Source: Candidatus Woesearchaeota archaeon (GTDB lineage Archaea > Nanobdellota > Nanobdellia > Woesearchaeales > GW2011-AR9). From it: DNA of 9,676 nt. Where the stretch lies: assembly GCA_016179995.1 (NCBI GenBank), contig JACPCC010000004.1, forward strand, positions 1-9,676, written 5' to 3'. The position numbers and the translations under genes are program-made. A model generated the notes under the pieces. That model searched no databases and was not told the origin of the DNA. It saw only the letters and a list, made by a program, of their open reading frames with translations. This document shows, in pieces, positions 1 through 6,196 of the stretch (position 1 is the stretch's first letter; each line of letters begins with the position of its first letter).

Positions 1-2
1 AG

Positions 3-464
3 TCTATTGGCTCTTCAAAAACATCTACTAAACTAACAGTTAATAATTTAGTAAAACAAGGATTCATTAAGAAAGAAGTGATAGGAAAGACTTGGATACT
101 ATCTGTTGATTCAAGCAACAAGTTAATGATAACTAAAAAAATACCCCATAATTTGCAATTAGTTTACGAATCAGGAATTATTGACGCGGTTTATGATAAA
201 GTTCCAAATGCACAAGTAATAATTCTTTTTGGAAGCTACCGTTGGGGTACAGACAATGAAAAAAGTGATATAGATATAGCAGTAGAAATCCTAAACAATG
301 AAAATCTGAAAATAGAAACATTAGGAATCATCGAACAAATAGGATTTAGAAAAAAAGTAACTGTCAATTTGCATATATTTTCCAGAAAGAAGATTAACCT
401 AAATTTGTTTACAAATATAGCCAATGGCATAGTATTAGACGGCTTATTAGAGGTGCATCTTTGA
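3..464 (+). CDS. Winged-helix plus minimal nucleotidyltransferase (MNT) protein, 5'-truncated
   Basis: The reading frame is open from the window edge, so the true start lies upstream. The first visible residues (SIGSSKTSTKLTVNNLVKQG, then FIKKEVIGKTW) look like the recognition helix and wing of a winged-helix DNA-binding domain. A GTG at 78 would cut through the wing and is unlikely to be the start. Numbering from that GTG, the nucleotidyltransferase signature is G52-S53, ten residues, then D64-I65-D66: exactly the GSX10DXD pattern of MNT antitoxins. The position where the third metal-binding Asp is expected reads VNLHIF, with Asn97 instead. The stop overlaps the next gene by 4 nt, so the two are probably translated together. 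In known pairs the MNT protein AMPylates the HEPN toxin and represses its own operon; whether that holds here is inference. The fold is confident, the activity is not. Confidence 0.82.
   Translation, partial: SIGSSKTSTKLTVNNLVKQGFIKKEVIGKTWILSVDSSNKLMITKKIPHNLQLVYESGIIDAVYDKVPNAQVIILFGSYRWGTDNEKSDIDIAVEILNNENLKIETLGIIEQIGFRKKVTVNLHIFSRKKINLNLFTNIANGIVLDGLLEVHL
449..455 (+). promoter_or_regulatory. Ribosome binding site deciding a TTG start
   Basis: AGAGGTG lies 5 nt before the TTG at 461 and matches the consensus complement of the 16S rRNA 3' end. It supports the non-ATG start of the HEPN gene over the in-frame ATG at 530, which has no such sequence before it. Confidence 0.7.
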
Positions 465-886
465 TATTAAGACAAAAACAACCGGATAAAAAAAATGCAG
501 CAAGTATTTTAGATGCTTCTTCTAAACAAATGAAGTACACTTTAACTCTTGAATCAAACGACAATTCTGCATTTAATATTATTAGAAATGTGTATGAATG
601 TTTTAGAATGGTGGGAGATGCTTTGTTAATAACACAAGGTATTGAATCAGAAGACCACTTAGCTCCAATCCATGAATTAACAAAAATAAAAGTTGAAACG
701 CCAAGATCTATTACTTTAGTAGATCATCTTCGGAGGATGCGTCATAATATCAATTATTATGGTTACAGCCCCACAAAAGAAGAGGCAGATGATGCAATTT
801 CTTTAGCGAAAGCTTGTTTCGAATCACTATTTAATGCAGTGAAAGCAGAAATTGAAAAAAGTGAGTCTTTTAAAAGAATGAGATAA
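461..886 (+). CDS. HEPN-domain protein, probable partner of the upstream MNT protein
   Basis: This 141-residue, mostly helical protein is encoded directly after the MNT gene, starting with a TTG that shares bases with the MNT stop (TTGA, 461-464). The C-terminal half reads LVDHLRRMRHNINYYGYSPT (87-106), followed by a helix EEADDAISLAKACFESLF. This is the HEPN pattern, in which an R-x(4-6)-H ribonuclease motif sits before a turn and a final helix. Here Arg94 and the polar residue after it (His95) are present, but the usual catalytic His position holds Tyr99/Tyr100. Tyr variants resemble the SAV_6107-like branch of HEPN proteins, as far as I recall the family. HEPN toxins of MNT-HEPN pairs are RNases; this one may be a non-nucleolytic or differently acting version. 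An alternative start at Met24 (nt 530) would remove the N-terminal extension. Family confident, activity unknown. Confidence 0.78.
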   Translation: MILRQKQPDKKNAASILDASSKQMKYTLTLESNDNSAFNIIRNVYECFRMVGDALLITQGIESEDHLAPIHELTKIKVETPRSITLVDHLRRMRHNINYYGYSPTKEEADDAISLAKACFESLFNAVKAEIEKSESFKRMR

Positions 887-931
887 TGAGTAAATTGTGT
901 AAAGTCTATATCTCGAACCATTTCTCACTAA

Positions 932-2131
932 CTACCTTCCGCTGACAATCTCAATAACATCCCTATGCTTTAAGACATATTCTTTACCTATGGTTTTCTT
1001 AGTCTTAACGTCTTTAGCACAGATAAAATTCTTGCCTAAATCGGTATGCAATTTATAAGCAAAGTCTAAAGCCGTGCTTTGTGGCGGAAGCAAGAAACAG
1101 TCTGGCAGACAGCGTCCTTCAGAATCTTCTAATTTTCCAACTCCACCTGGAAAAATTGCCACATAACCAAGTAGACTAAAAACTGCTTGATCTAGTACTT
1201 CTTGCACACCAGTACTGACTAATTTATTAAGAACATTATCTTGGATGAATTGCAAAGCTTTTTTCTGTTTCTCATTGAGCTTGCTTTCATTAACGATAGT
1301 AAAAGTATTTTCTCCAGGTAGATAGTCTATCAATCCAGCTTTCTGCGCTTCTTTGAGAGCTAATTCTGTATCTCCTGAACAGCCGACAAATTGGTATCCT
1401 GGAAATTGTTTTTTGAGCCGTTCTAAATTTTCTAGGGCACCGGGCAAGTCCATTTTATTGGCAGCGATTAACATAGGTTTGGTTTTATGACGCAAGGCTA
1501 CTGCTAGTTTTTTTAGTTCTTCATCAGTCCATAAGTTTGGTTTATCTTTATCTAAATGCAACTTTTCCATGGCTTCTTCAACCATAACTTCAGTTACTTT
1601 CAAACCGGAAAGTTGTGTAGCGAGGGCTGTTTTAATCTCTTTTTTCTCCTGAATTACTGTACGGGCAAATTTCTCCCATCCTTTCTTTAGAATCCCCAAG
1701 TACCACATATCTAACTCTACTTCTAAAAATTCTACATCTTTGGCAGGATCATAATTTCCAGCGCCGATAGGCTCACCTTTTTCATTGGTAGAACCTGCTG
1801 CATCTACAACGTGAATCAAAACATCAGCTTGTCTTAAATCGTCAAGAAATTGATTACCCATACCATTGCCTTCGTGAGCCCCAGGAACTAGACCTGCAAC
1901 ATCAATCATTTGAACAGGAACGAAGCGAACATTCTTCTTACAGAAACCAATGCGGGGGTTGCACTGTTTTTGAAATTCTTTATCGACGCAATTGACACGA
2001 ACGAAACTTACTCCCTCATTTGCTTTAATTGTTGCAAAAGGGTAGTTAGCAATAAGAACATCAGCTAAAGTAAGCGCTTTAAATAGAGTAGACTTTCCAA
2101 CGTTAGCTTTTCCTACGACACCGACGAGCAT
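932..2131 (-). CDS. ychF: Archaeal YchF/OLA1-family translation-associated GTPase
   Basis: Obg-like P-loop NTPase of 399 residues, the normal length for archaeal YchF. Visible motifs in order: P-loop GKANVGKST (7-15), the switch region around NYPFATIKANEG (29-40), Walker B/G3 DVAG (77-80) followed by the family-typical LVPGAHEGNGMGNQFLDDLR, and G4 NKMD (225-228). A helical insert lies at about 145-215, and a C-terminal TGS domain at about 320-399 contains YKLHTDLGKNFICAK. Bacterial and eukaryotic YchF/OLA1 carry NxxE at G4 and prefer ATP; the NKxD here predicts GTP preference. The family associates with ribosomes and is linked to translation and stress responses. The gene is convergent with the MNT-HEPN pair (45-nt gap) and divergent from the PHP gene. 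The start is supported by a strong ribosome site 6 nt before the ATG. Confidence 0.95.
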   Translation of the reverse strand: MLVGVVGKANVGKSTLFKALTLADVLIANYPFATIKANEGVSFVRVNCVDKEFQKQCNPRIGFCKKNVRFVPVQMIDVAGLVPGAHEGNGMGNQFLDDLRQADVLIHVVDAAGSTNEKGEPIGAGNYDPAKDVEFLEVELDMWYLGILKKGWEKFARTVIQEKKEIKTALATQLSGLKVTEVMVEEAMEKLHLDKDKPNLWTDEELKKLAVALRHKTKPMLIAANKMDLPGALENLERLKKQFPGYQFVGCSGDTELALKEAQKAGLIDYLPGENTFTIVNESKLNEKQKKALQFIQDNVLNKLVSTGVQEVLDQAVFSLLGYVAIFPGGVGKLEDSEGRCLPDCFLLPPQSTALDFAYKLHTDLGKNFICAKDVKTKKTIGKEYVLKHRDVIEIVSGR

Positions 2132-2137
2132 TAGTAA

Positions 2138-2145
2138 ATCACCCT
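2138..2145 (-). promoter_or_regulatory. Ribosome binding site of ychF
   Basis: On the minus strand the sequence is AGGGTGAT, ending 6 nt before the ychF ATG. It is a strong match to GGAGGTGAT and shows that ychF is not leaderless. Confidence 0.7.
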
Positions 2146-2167
2146 AGAGTTTAAAGATATTATTCTG

Positions 2168-2177
2168 ATTATATTTT
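2168..2177 (-). promoter_or_regulatory. Putative TATA box for ychF
   Basis: The minus strand reads AAAATATAAT with a purine-rich AACTGA stretch before it, like a BRE-TATA pair. Transcription starting about 25 nt downstream would give a leader of about 16 nt that includes the ribosome site. A second TATA-like ATCTTTAAAC lies closer to the gene but would leave almost no room for the ribosome site. Inference from spacing only. Confidence 0.4.
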
Positions 2178-2196
2178 CAGTTAAGTTATTAGTCTA

Positions 2197-2239
2197 TAGA
2201 TAATTGCGGAGATATTATTTAATTTGCCACAATTATCTA
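2197..2239. repeat. Inverted repeat in the ychF/PHP divergent intergenic region
   Basis: TAGATAATTGCGG (2197-2209) faces CCACAATTATCTA (2227-2239). The outer 10 bp are a perfect inverted match, then one C/A mismatch, then two more GC pairs, around a 17-nt AT-rich centre. It lies between the two putative divergent promoters and upstream of both, so it suits a shared regulator site better than a terminator. Further AATTGC half-sites occur nearby at 2247-2252 and, inverted, at 2277-2282. Confidence 0.45.
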
Positions 2240-2302
2240 ATAAATAAATTGCTTTTTTATTTGTAACATTATTATCGCAATTTACTATATTTTTCCATTA
2301 TA

Positions 2303-2310
2303 ATTATAAA
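2303..2310 (+). promoter_or_regulatory. Putative TATA box for a leaderless PHP transcript
   Basis: ATTATAAA is centred about 27 nt before the ATG at 2333, the spacing expected when transcription starts at or next to the start codon. No Shine-Dalgarno-like sequence lies before the ATG, which agrees with leaderless initiation. A second candidate, TTTACTATAT at 2281-2290, would give a leader of about 20 nt. Confidence 0.42.
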
Positions 2311-2332
2311 GGTTTTCACTTCATTTTCACAG

Positions 2333-3049
2333 ATGCTTCTAAAAACTGAATTACATACCCATATTAACTTAGATCCGCAAGATAAGAACCGTATTAATTA
2401 CTCGGCCAAAGAATTGATTGATTGCGCCGTAGAAAGAGGTTTTCAAGTCTTAGGGATTAGCTGCCATAATTTTCAATATTTTGATAAAGAGATGGAGAAA
2501 TATGCGCGTAAAAGAGGATTACTCCTGCTAAGCGGACAGGAAAAAGATGTTGAAAGCAAGCATACATTGCTCTATAATATTTCGGCAAAGATTGCTGCTA
2601 AGATCAATACTCTTGAAGACTTGCGGAAAGTTAAAAAAGAACAGCCTGAAATGCTAGTTATTGCTGCGCACCCGTTTCACTTTTTTTCTACCTGTCATGG
2701 AAAAAATGTTATTAAATACTCCGAGCTATTTGATGCCTGGGAATATTCTTATTTTTATACTAATTTATTCAACCCAAATAGAAAAACTGAGAGACTGGCA
2801 AAAAAATTAAACAAACCTTTAGTTGGCAATTCTGATGTACACAATTTAAAGTATTTAGGACGAACTTATTCTTTGATTGAAGTTCAAGCTAATTCTATCG
2901 AGGAAGTTAAAGCAGAAGATGTTTTTCAAGCGATAAAAAATGGAACAGTTAAGATAGTGACAAAGCCCGTAACATTCAAAGAATTTTTTGATGAAGTGAT
3001 GGATATATTCAAGTATTTGTTGAAAAAGATAATCCTGAAAAAAGATTAA
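2333..3049 (+). CDS. Stand-alone PHP-domain metal-dependent phosphoesterase
   Basis: A 238-residue protein of the PHP superfamily (polymerase and histidinol phosphatase fold). Likely metal ligands, in order: His8-x-His10 (ELHTH), His45 (GISCHN), Glu70 (GQEKD), His77, His113 (AAHPFHF), and Asp168-x-His170 (NSDVH). In most family members the second motif is DH; here the Asp position is Cys44. The N-terminal Met sits five residues before the HTH motif as is usual, supporting the start. The C-terminus (215-238) is a basic amphipathic helix that could mediate membrane or partner contact. The gene lies 87 nt before PolX in the same direction, and PolX carries a second PHP domain, suggesting a shared DNA or nucleotide metabolism role. 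The substrate cannot be told from sequence. Family confident, specific function unknown. Confidence 0.85.
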   Translation: MLLKTELHTHINLDPQDKNRINYSAKELIDCAVERGFQVLGISCHNFQYFDKEMEKYARKRGLLLLSGQEKDVESKHTLLYNISAKIAAKINTLEDLRKVKKEQPEMLVIAAHPFHFFSTCHGKNVIKYSELFDAWEYSYFYTNLFNPNRKTERLAKKLNKPLVGNSDVHNLKYLGRTYSLIEVQANSIEEVKAEDVFQAIKNGTVKIVTKPVTFKEFFDEVMDIFKYLLKKIILKKD

Positions 3050-3070
3050 CAAACTAACGGTCTCAAAAAG

Positions 3071-3080
3071 ATTTTTATAG
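3071..3080 (+). promoter_or_regulatory. Possible TATA box upstream of polX
   Basis: ATTTTTATAG preceded by AAAAAG resembles a BRE-TATA pair and would place the transcript start near 3101, with a leader of about 36 nt. A purine-rich AGAGGA (3129-3134) sits only 2 nt before the ATG, closer than ideal for a ribosome site. An AGTATA/TATACT inverted repeat lies at 3108-3123. PolX could equally be cotranscribed with the PHP gene. Confidence 0.3.
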
Positions 3081-3136
3081 TTAAAGAAGATAATATTCTT
3101 TAAAGAGAGTATAGTTATATACTAAAAAAGAGGAAG

Positions 3137-4945
3137 ATGAAAAATATAGAGATTGCTAAAATATTTAACAGCATCGCCGATATCTTGGAGTTTCAAAATG
3201 TGCAATGGAAGCCGCAGGCTTATCGTAAAGCAGCTAGAGTTCTAGAATCCTTAACCGAAGATGTAGAAGATTTATTGGCAGCAGGAAAACTAGAAGAATT
3301 GCCGGGGATTGGAGAACATCTCGCCAAAAAAATAGAAGAGTTGATATCGACGGGAAAATCACAGTATTATGAGAAATTGAAAAAAGATATACCGGTAGAA
3401 ATGGAAAACTTAAATGCTATTCCGTTTCTTGGCCCTAAAAAGATTAAAGTCTTATACCAACAACTGAAGATTAAAAATATCGATGATTTAGAAAAAGCAA
3501 TCTTGGAGAAGAAAGTAAGAGAATTGCCTGGTTTTGGCGAGGAAACCGAGAAAAGATTGAAAGAAGGATTGGATTTTCTAAAAACAAACCCTCGACGTTT
3601 TCTTTATACAGAAGCGGCAATTGTGGGAAATTATATCATTTCTGTGCTAAAGAGACTGCCGGAAGTGCAGAAAGCGGTGATTGCGGGGTCGTTTATAAGA
3701 GGTAAAGAAACTGTCGGAGATTTAGATATATTAGTTGTTGCAGGTAAAGCACAAAAAAACAAAGCGCAAAATGGAGTACAGAATAAAGCGCAAGATAAAG
3801 CACGATATAAAATACAAACTAGAGCACAAAATGAAACACAAAATGCAGCACAAAAAGTAATGAAGTTTTTTAATTCACTTCCAGAAGTAAAAAAGATATT
3901 AGGGACTGGAGAAACTAAAAGTTCTGTACGCTTAAAAAACGGGATGCAGGTAGACTTGCGTGTGGTAGAAGAGAAACAATACGGTTCTGCCCTAAATTAT
4001 TTTACCGGAAATAAAGAGCATAATATTGAATTGAGAAAATTAGCTTTAAGTAAGGGATATACGCTCAGCGAATATGGTTTATTTAAAGTAAAAGACAAAA
4101 AGTGGATAGCCGGAATTGAGGAAAAAGACATTTACGAAAAACTAGGATTGCAATACATACCTGTAGAGATGCGTGAGAATACAGGAGAGATTAGTGCAGC
4201 TAAAAATAATAGATTGCCTAAATTAGTGCAAGAAAAAGAGATAAACGGGGTTTTTCATAACCATAGCACTTGGAGCGACGGAAGTAATTCTTTATTAGAA
4301 ATGGCTCAAGAAGCTGAAAAGTTAGGATTAAAATTCATATCTTTTAACGATCATTATGGAACAGTTAAGATTGCTAATCCGATTCCTGCAAAAAAACTGC
4401 AAAAATATCTGCAAGATATTGAAAAGGTTAGAAAAAAAGTAGGCTTGTGTGTTTTCTCTGGGTTAGAGATAGACATTCTTAAAGATGGAAAATTGCCTTT
4501 GCCCAAAAGCAAGCTGAAAGAATTGGATGTTGTGGCTGCTTCAGTCCACATGAGTTTGAGAATGCCTGAAACAGAGATGACAGCGCGAGTGTGTCGAGCT
4601 TTAGATAATTATCCGATTAATATCTTAGCACACCCCACTAATAGATTGCTCAATGAACGTGAGCCGCTTGCACTTAATTTAGAGAAGGTGTTTGAAATGG
4701 CCAAACAGAAGAATACTTTTTTAGAGATTAACTGCCAGCCTAAACGCATGGATTTATCAGGACTGCAAATTAAAGCTGGAAAAGAAGCAGGCTGTAAGTT
4801 TGCCATAAGTACGGATGCGCATAGAAAAGAGAGTTTGAGTAATTGGGGGTTAGGAGTTATGACTGCTCGACGCGGATGGCTGGAGAAAAAAGATATATTG
4901 AACTGCTGGAGTCTGCCGGAGATAGAGAAAGCGTTGAGGAAGTAG
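3137..4945 (+). CDS. polX: DNA polymerase/3'-5' exonuclease PolX (family X polymerase with PHP domain)
   Basis: A 602-residue family X polymerase of the bacterial/archaeal PolX type, which fills short gaps in base excision repair. An N-terminal 8-kDa-like domain with three helix-hairpin-helix-like segments comes first (LPGIGEHLAKKI 55-66, IPFLGPKKIKVL 95-106, LPGFGEETEKRL 130-141). The nucleotidyltransferase palm follows with GSFIRG (184-189), Asp196/Asp198 (GDLDI) and the third acid Asp273 (QVDLRVV). The YGSALNYFTGNKEHN block (282-296) is typical of the family. The C-terminal PHP domain keeps a full ligand set: His374, His376, Asp381, His406, Glu444, His471, His499, Asp560, His562, so 3'-5' exonuclease activity is plausible. 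The usual length is about 570; the excess is a repetitive insert at 204-240. It lies downstream of a separate PHP gene. Confidence 0.95.
   Translation: MKNIEIAKIFNSIADILEFQNVQWKPQAYRKAARVLESLTEDVEDLLAAGKLEELPGIGEHLAKKIEELISTGKSQYYEKLKKDIPVEMENLNAIPFLGPKKIKVLYQQLKIKNIDDLEKAILEKKVRELPGFGEETEKRLKEGLDFLKTNPRRFLYTEAAIVGNYIISVLKRLPEVQKAVIAGSFIRGKETVGDLDILVVAGKAQKNKAQNGVQNKAQDKARYKIQTRAQNETQNAAQKVMKFFNSLPEVKKILGTGETKSSVRLKNGMQVDLRVVEEKQYGSALNYFTGNKEHNIELRKLALSKGYTLSEYGLFKVKDKKWIAGIEEKDIYEKLGLQYIPVEMRENTGEISAAKNNRLPKLVQEKEINGVFHNHSTWSDGSNSLLEMAQEAEKLGLKFISFNDHYGTVKIANPIPAKKLQKYLQDIEKVRKKVGLCVFSGLEIDILKDGKLPLPKSKLKELDVVAASVHMSLRMPETEMTARVCRALDNYPINILAHPTNRLLNEREPLALNLEKVFEMAKQKNTFLEINCQPKRMDLSGLQIKAGKEAGCKFAISTDAHRKESLSNWGLGVMTARRGWLEKKDILNCWSLPEIEKALRK
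3746..3856 (+). repeat. 12-bp tandem repeat coding a tetrapeptide-repeat insert in PolX
   Basis: About nine imperfect 12-bp units with consensus near AAAGCACAAAAT encode KAQK, KAQN, GVQN, KAQD, KARY, KIQT, RAQN, ETQN and AAQK, with one extra codon after the first unit. The array stays in frame and falls between the second and third catalytic Asp codons of the palm domain. It looks like a microsatellite-like expansion tolerated in a surface loop. Confidence 0.8.
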
Positions 4946-5041
4946 GTAAATTAGGAAGTAAATAGTTATTGAGTTTATTAAACATGTCTCTTCTAGTTTA
5001 GATAATATGAATAATGAAATTGACAAATTTACCACAAAAGA

Positions 5042-5049
5042 TTTAAATA
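5042..5049 (+). promoter_or_regulatory. TATA box for a leaderless nucleotidyltransferase gene
   Basis: TTTAAATA, preceded by purine-rich AAAAGA (BRE-like), is centred about 29 nt before the ATG at 5075. No ribosome site lies between, so a start at or within a few nt of the ATG fits best. This is one of the clearest archaeal promoter matches in the window. Confidence 0.55.
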
Positions 5050-5054
5050 TAAAG

Positions 5055-5072
5055 TTATACAAATTTGTATAA
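5055..5072. promoter_or_regulatory. Perfect 18-bp palindrome at the transcription start, putative operator
   Basis: TTATACAAATTTGTATAA is its own reverse complement over all 18 bases. It occupies the stretch between the TATA box and the ATG at 5075, where a bound dimeric repressor would block transcription. Function is inferred from position and symmetry only. Confidence 0.45.
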
Positions 5073-5074
5073 TA

Positions 5075-5971
5075 ATGGGAATATTTGAAAAGGAACTCTT
5101 TTGGACTAGGGTGCAGCGCTTTAAAGATGAAATAGTACCTATTCTTTTTACAGAACATCAATTTGATCTCCTGCGGAAAAAAGCAAAGCAAGAGAAATTT
5201 ACTGCTTCAGAGAAAGTAGAATTCTCTCGTTCTATCTCTAAAAAACTTAAAGCTATCAGCCTGATGATGGGTAAGGAAAATAAACTATTTGTTTATGATA
5301 AGGGGAAAATTCTTCCGGAACGGTTGAAGCAGGCAAAAAAGTTACTTCGAAAATTTTCCAGGCGGTTTAAGAACAAGCCAATTATTATCGGAGGCAGTTT
5401 TCTTTATTCAGAAAGATATAATGATATTGATATTTTTGTTATAGAAAAATATGAAAAAGAAGATTACGAAAAAAATAATTACCATATAAATTATCTCCAA
5501 CCATCAGCATTAAATTCTTTATTTTTAAACTCTTTAAGCAAAGTATGCTTGTCTAACTTTGATTTAAGCATGATTAAAGTAGAAGAAAAGGTAACTGCCA
5601 ATCAAATTATTTCTAAGTATCAAGAGATTCAACGAGATTTAGCTTCCGATAATCAGAAGAATAATAATTGGCTGAAAATAGATTTAAGGGAGTTTATTAT
5701 CGACTGTTATTATGCAGGCAATAAAATAATTTTAGATTCTTCTCAGCTCAGAAGCATTTTAAACAATCTTCTTCAGAAAAAAAATAGAAAGAAACTAATC
5801 CAAAAAATGTTTGTCCAAGCTATCCTAATGGGATTTGAAAACAAAGAAGTAAAGGCAATAAGTATAAATATGATTAAGTCTTATAAAGATTTGATTAAGG
5901 GATATAAAAATAAAAAATATTATATGGAGTTAATTAATACTTTCCATGAGGTGCTTAATTGTGCAAGCTGA
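5075..5971 (+). CDS. Nucleotidyltransferase-fold protein of unknown function
   Basis: A 298-residue protein not recognised as a named family. After a helical, basic N-terminal region (1-100) comes PIIIGGSFLYSERYNDIDIF (102-121): a hydrophobic strand, a G-G-S turn and Asp117-x-Asp119. This is the polymerase-beta-type nucleotidyltransferase signature with a short GS-to-DxD spacing. Asp163 in SNFDLSMIKV is a good candidate for the third metal-binding acid. The C-terminal part (about 175-298) is mainly helical, rich in Lys and Asn. It has no signal peptide or membrane segment. The gene has its own promoter with a palindromic operator-like site and overlaps a small ORF by 11 nt. It could be a tRNA- or small-molecule-directed nucleotidyltransferase, or part of a toxin-antitoxin-like pair. 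Fold fairly confident; substrate unknown. Confidence 0.75.
   Translation: MGIFEKELFWTRVQRFKDEIVPILFTEHQFDLLRKKAKQEKFTASEKVEFSRSISKKLKAISLMMGKENKLFVYDKGKILPERLKQAKKLLRKFSRRFKNKPIIIGGSFLYSERYNDIDIFVIEKYEKEDYEKNNYHINYLQPSALNSLFLNSLSKVCLSNFDLSMIKVEEKVTANQIISKYQEIQRDLASDNQKNNNWLKIDLREFIIDCYYAGNKIILDSSQLRSILNNLLQKKNRKKLIQKMFVQAILMGFENKEVKAISINMIKSYKDLIKGYKNKKYYMELINTFHEVLNCAS
5948..5953 (+). promoter_or_regulatory. Ribosome binding site inside the upstream gene, deciding a GTG start
   Basis: GAGGTG lies 7 nt before a GTG at 5961, inside the last codons of the nucleotidyltransferase gene. It favours GTG 5961 over the in-frame ATG at 5946, which would itself overlap this site. Confidence 0.55.
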
Positions 5972-6146
5972 AGAGATAAAAAATAAGTTAAAGGAAATTC
6001 TTGGTGAACAGCTAGAATTTGAGGGACATTTCAGTATAGTCATTGATATCATGAGCGAAGCAATGCAGCAAAATCTTCTGCTGTGGGCAAATAAATGTGC
6101 TCTTAGAGAACTTGACCATGATCCTTCTCCAGCTGACCACAATTGA
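5961..6146 (+). CDS. Small 61-residue protein coupled to the nucleotidyltransferase gene
   Basis: The ORF begins at GTG 5961, 11 nt before the upstream stop, behind a strong GAGGTG ribosome site, so translation is probably coupled. The product starts MQAEEIKNKLKEILGEQLEF, a charged amphipathic helix. It continues with a hydrophobic stretch HFSIVIDIM and a second helix SEAMQQNLLLWANKCALREL, and ends in a polar DHDPSPADHN tail. I do not recognise a family. The first helix recalls the start of BolA or acyl-carrier proteins, but no diagnostic motif follows. It could be a regulatory partner of the nucleotidyltransferase. A terminator-like hairpin lies 50 nt downstream. Existence is supported by the ribosome site and the plausible composition, not by homology. 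Confidence 0.5.
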   Translation: MQAEEIKNKLKEILGEQLEFEGHFSIVIDIMSEAMQQNLLLWANKCALRELDHDPSPADHN

Positions 6147-6196
6147 TTGGTTTTCTTCTTTAAGCCAAGTATTAACAATATCCGAGGAATATTGAC

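Noticed and set aside
78..464. Complete MNT gene starting at GTG 78
   Set aside because: The frame stays open to the window edge and the upstream residues form the recognition helix of a winged helix that a start at 78 would cut in half.
887..931. Bidirectional terminator between the HEPN gene and ychF
   Set aside because: TGAGTAAAT and ATTTCTCA pair only with a bulge and a 24-nt loop, and there is no T run on the plus strand.
4973..4983. GTTTATTAAAC palindrome downstream of PolX
   Set aside because: Short and AT-only apart from its ends; expected by chance in this composition.
4850..5191. Antisense 113-residue hydrophobic ORF
   Set aside because: It runs across the PolX 3' end, the clear TATA box and palindrome, and the start of the 5075 gene, has no ribosome site of note, and looks like AT-rich antisense of Lys/Asn codons.
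5946..6146. ATG 5946 as start of the small protein
   Set aside because: The GAGGTG ribosome site lies just inside that start and is correctly spaced only for GTG 5961.
5961..6146. BolA-like or acyl-carrier-like identity of the small protein
   Set aside because: Only the first helix and an HFSIVI stretch resemble BolA; there is no DSL phosphopantetheine site and the protein is too short for either family.
5961..6178. Frameshifted remnant of a longer gene after the 61-residue ORF
   Set aside because: The +1 frame continues only about 20 residues past the stop (ending at 6178) with no recognisable domain, and the polar tail before the stop looks like a natural end.
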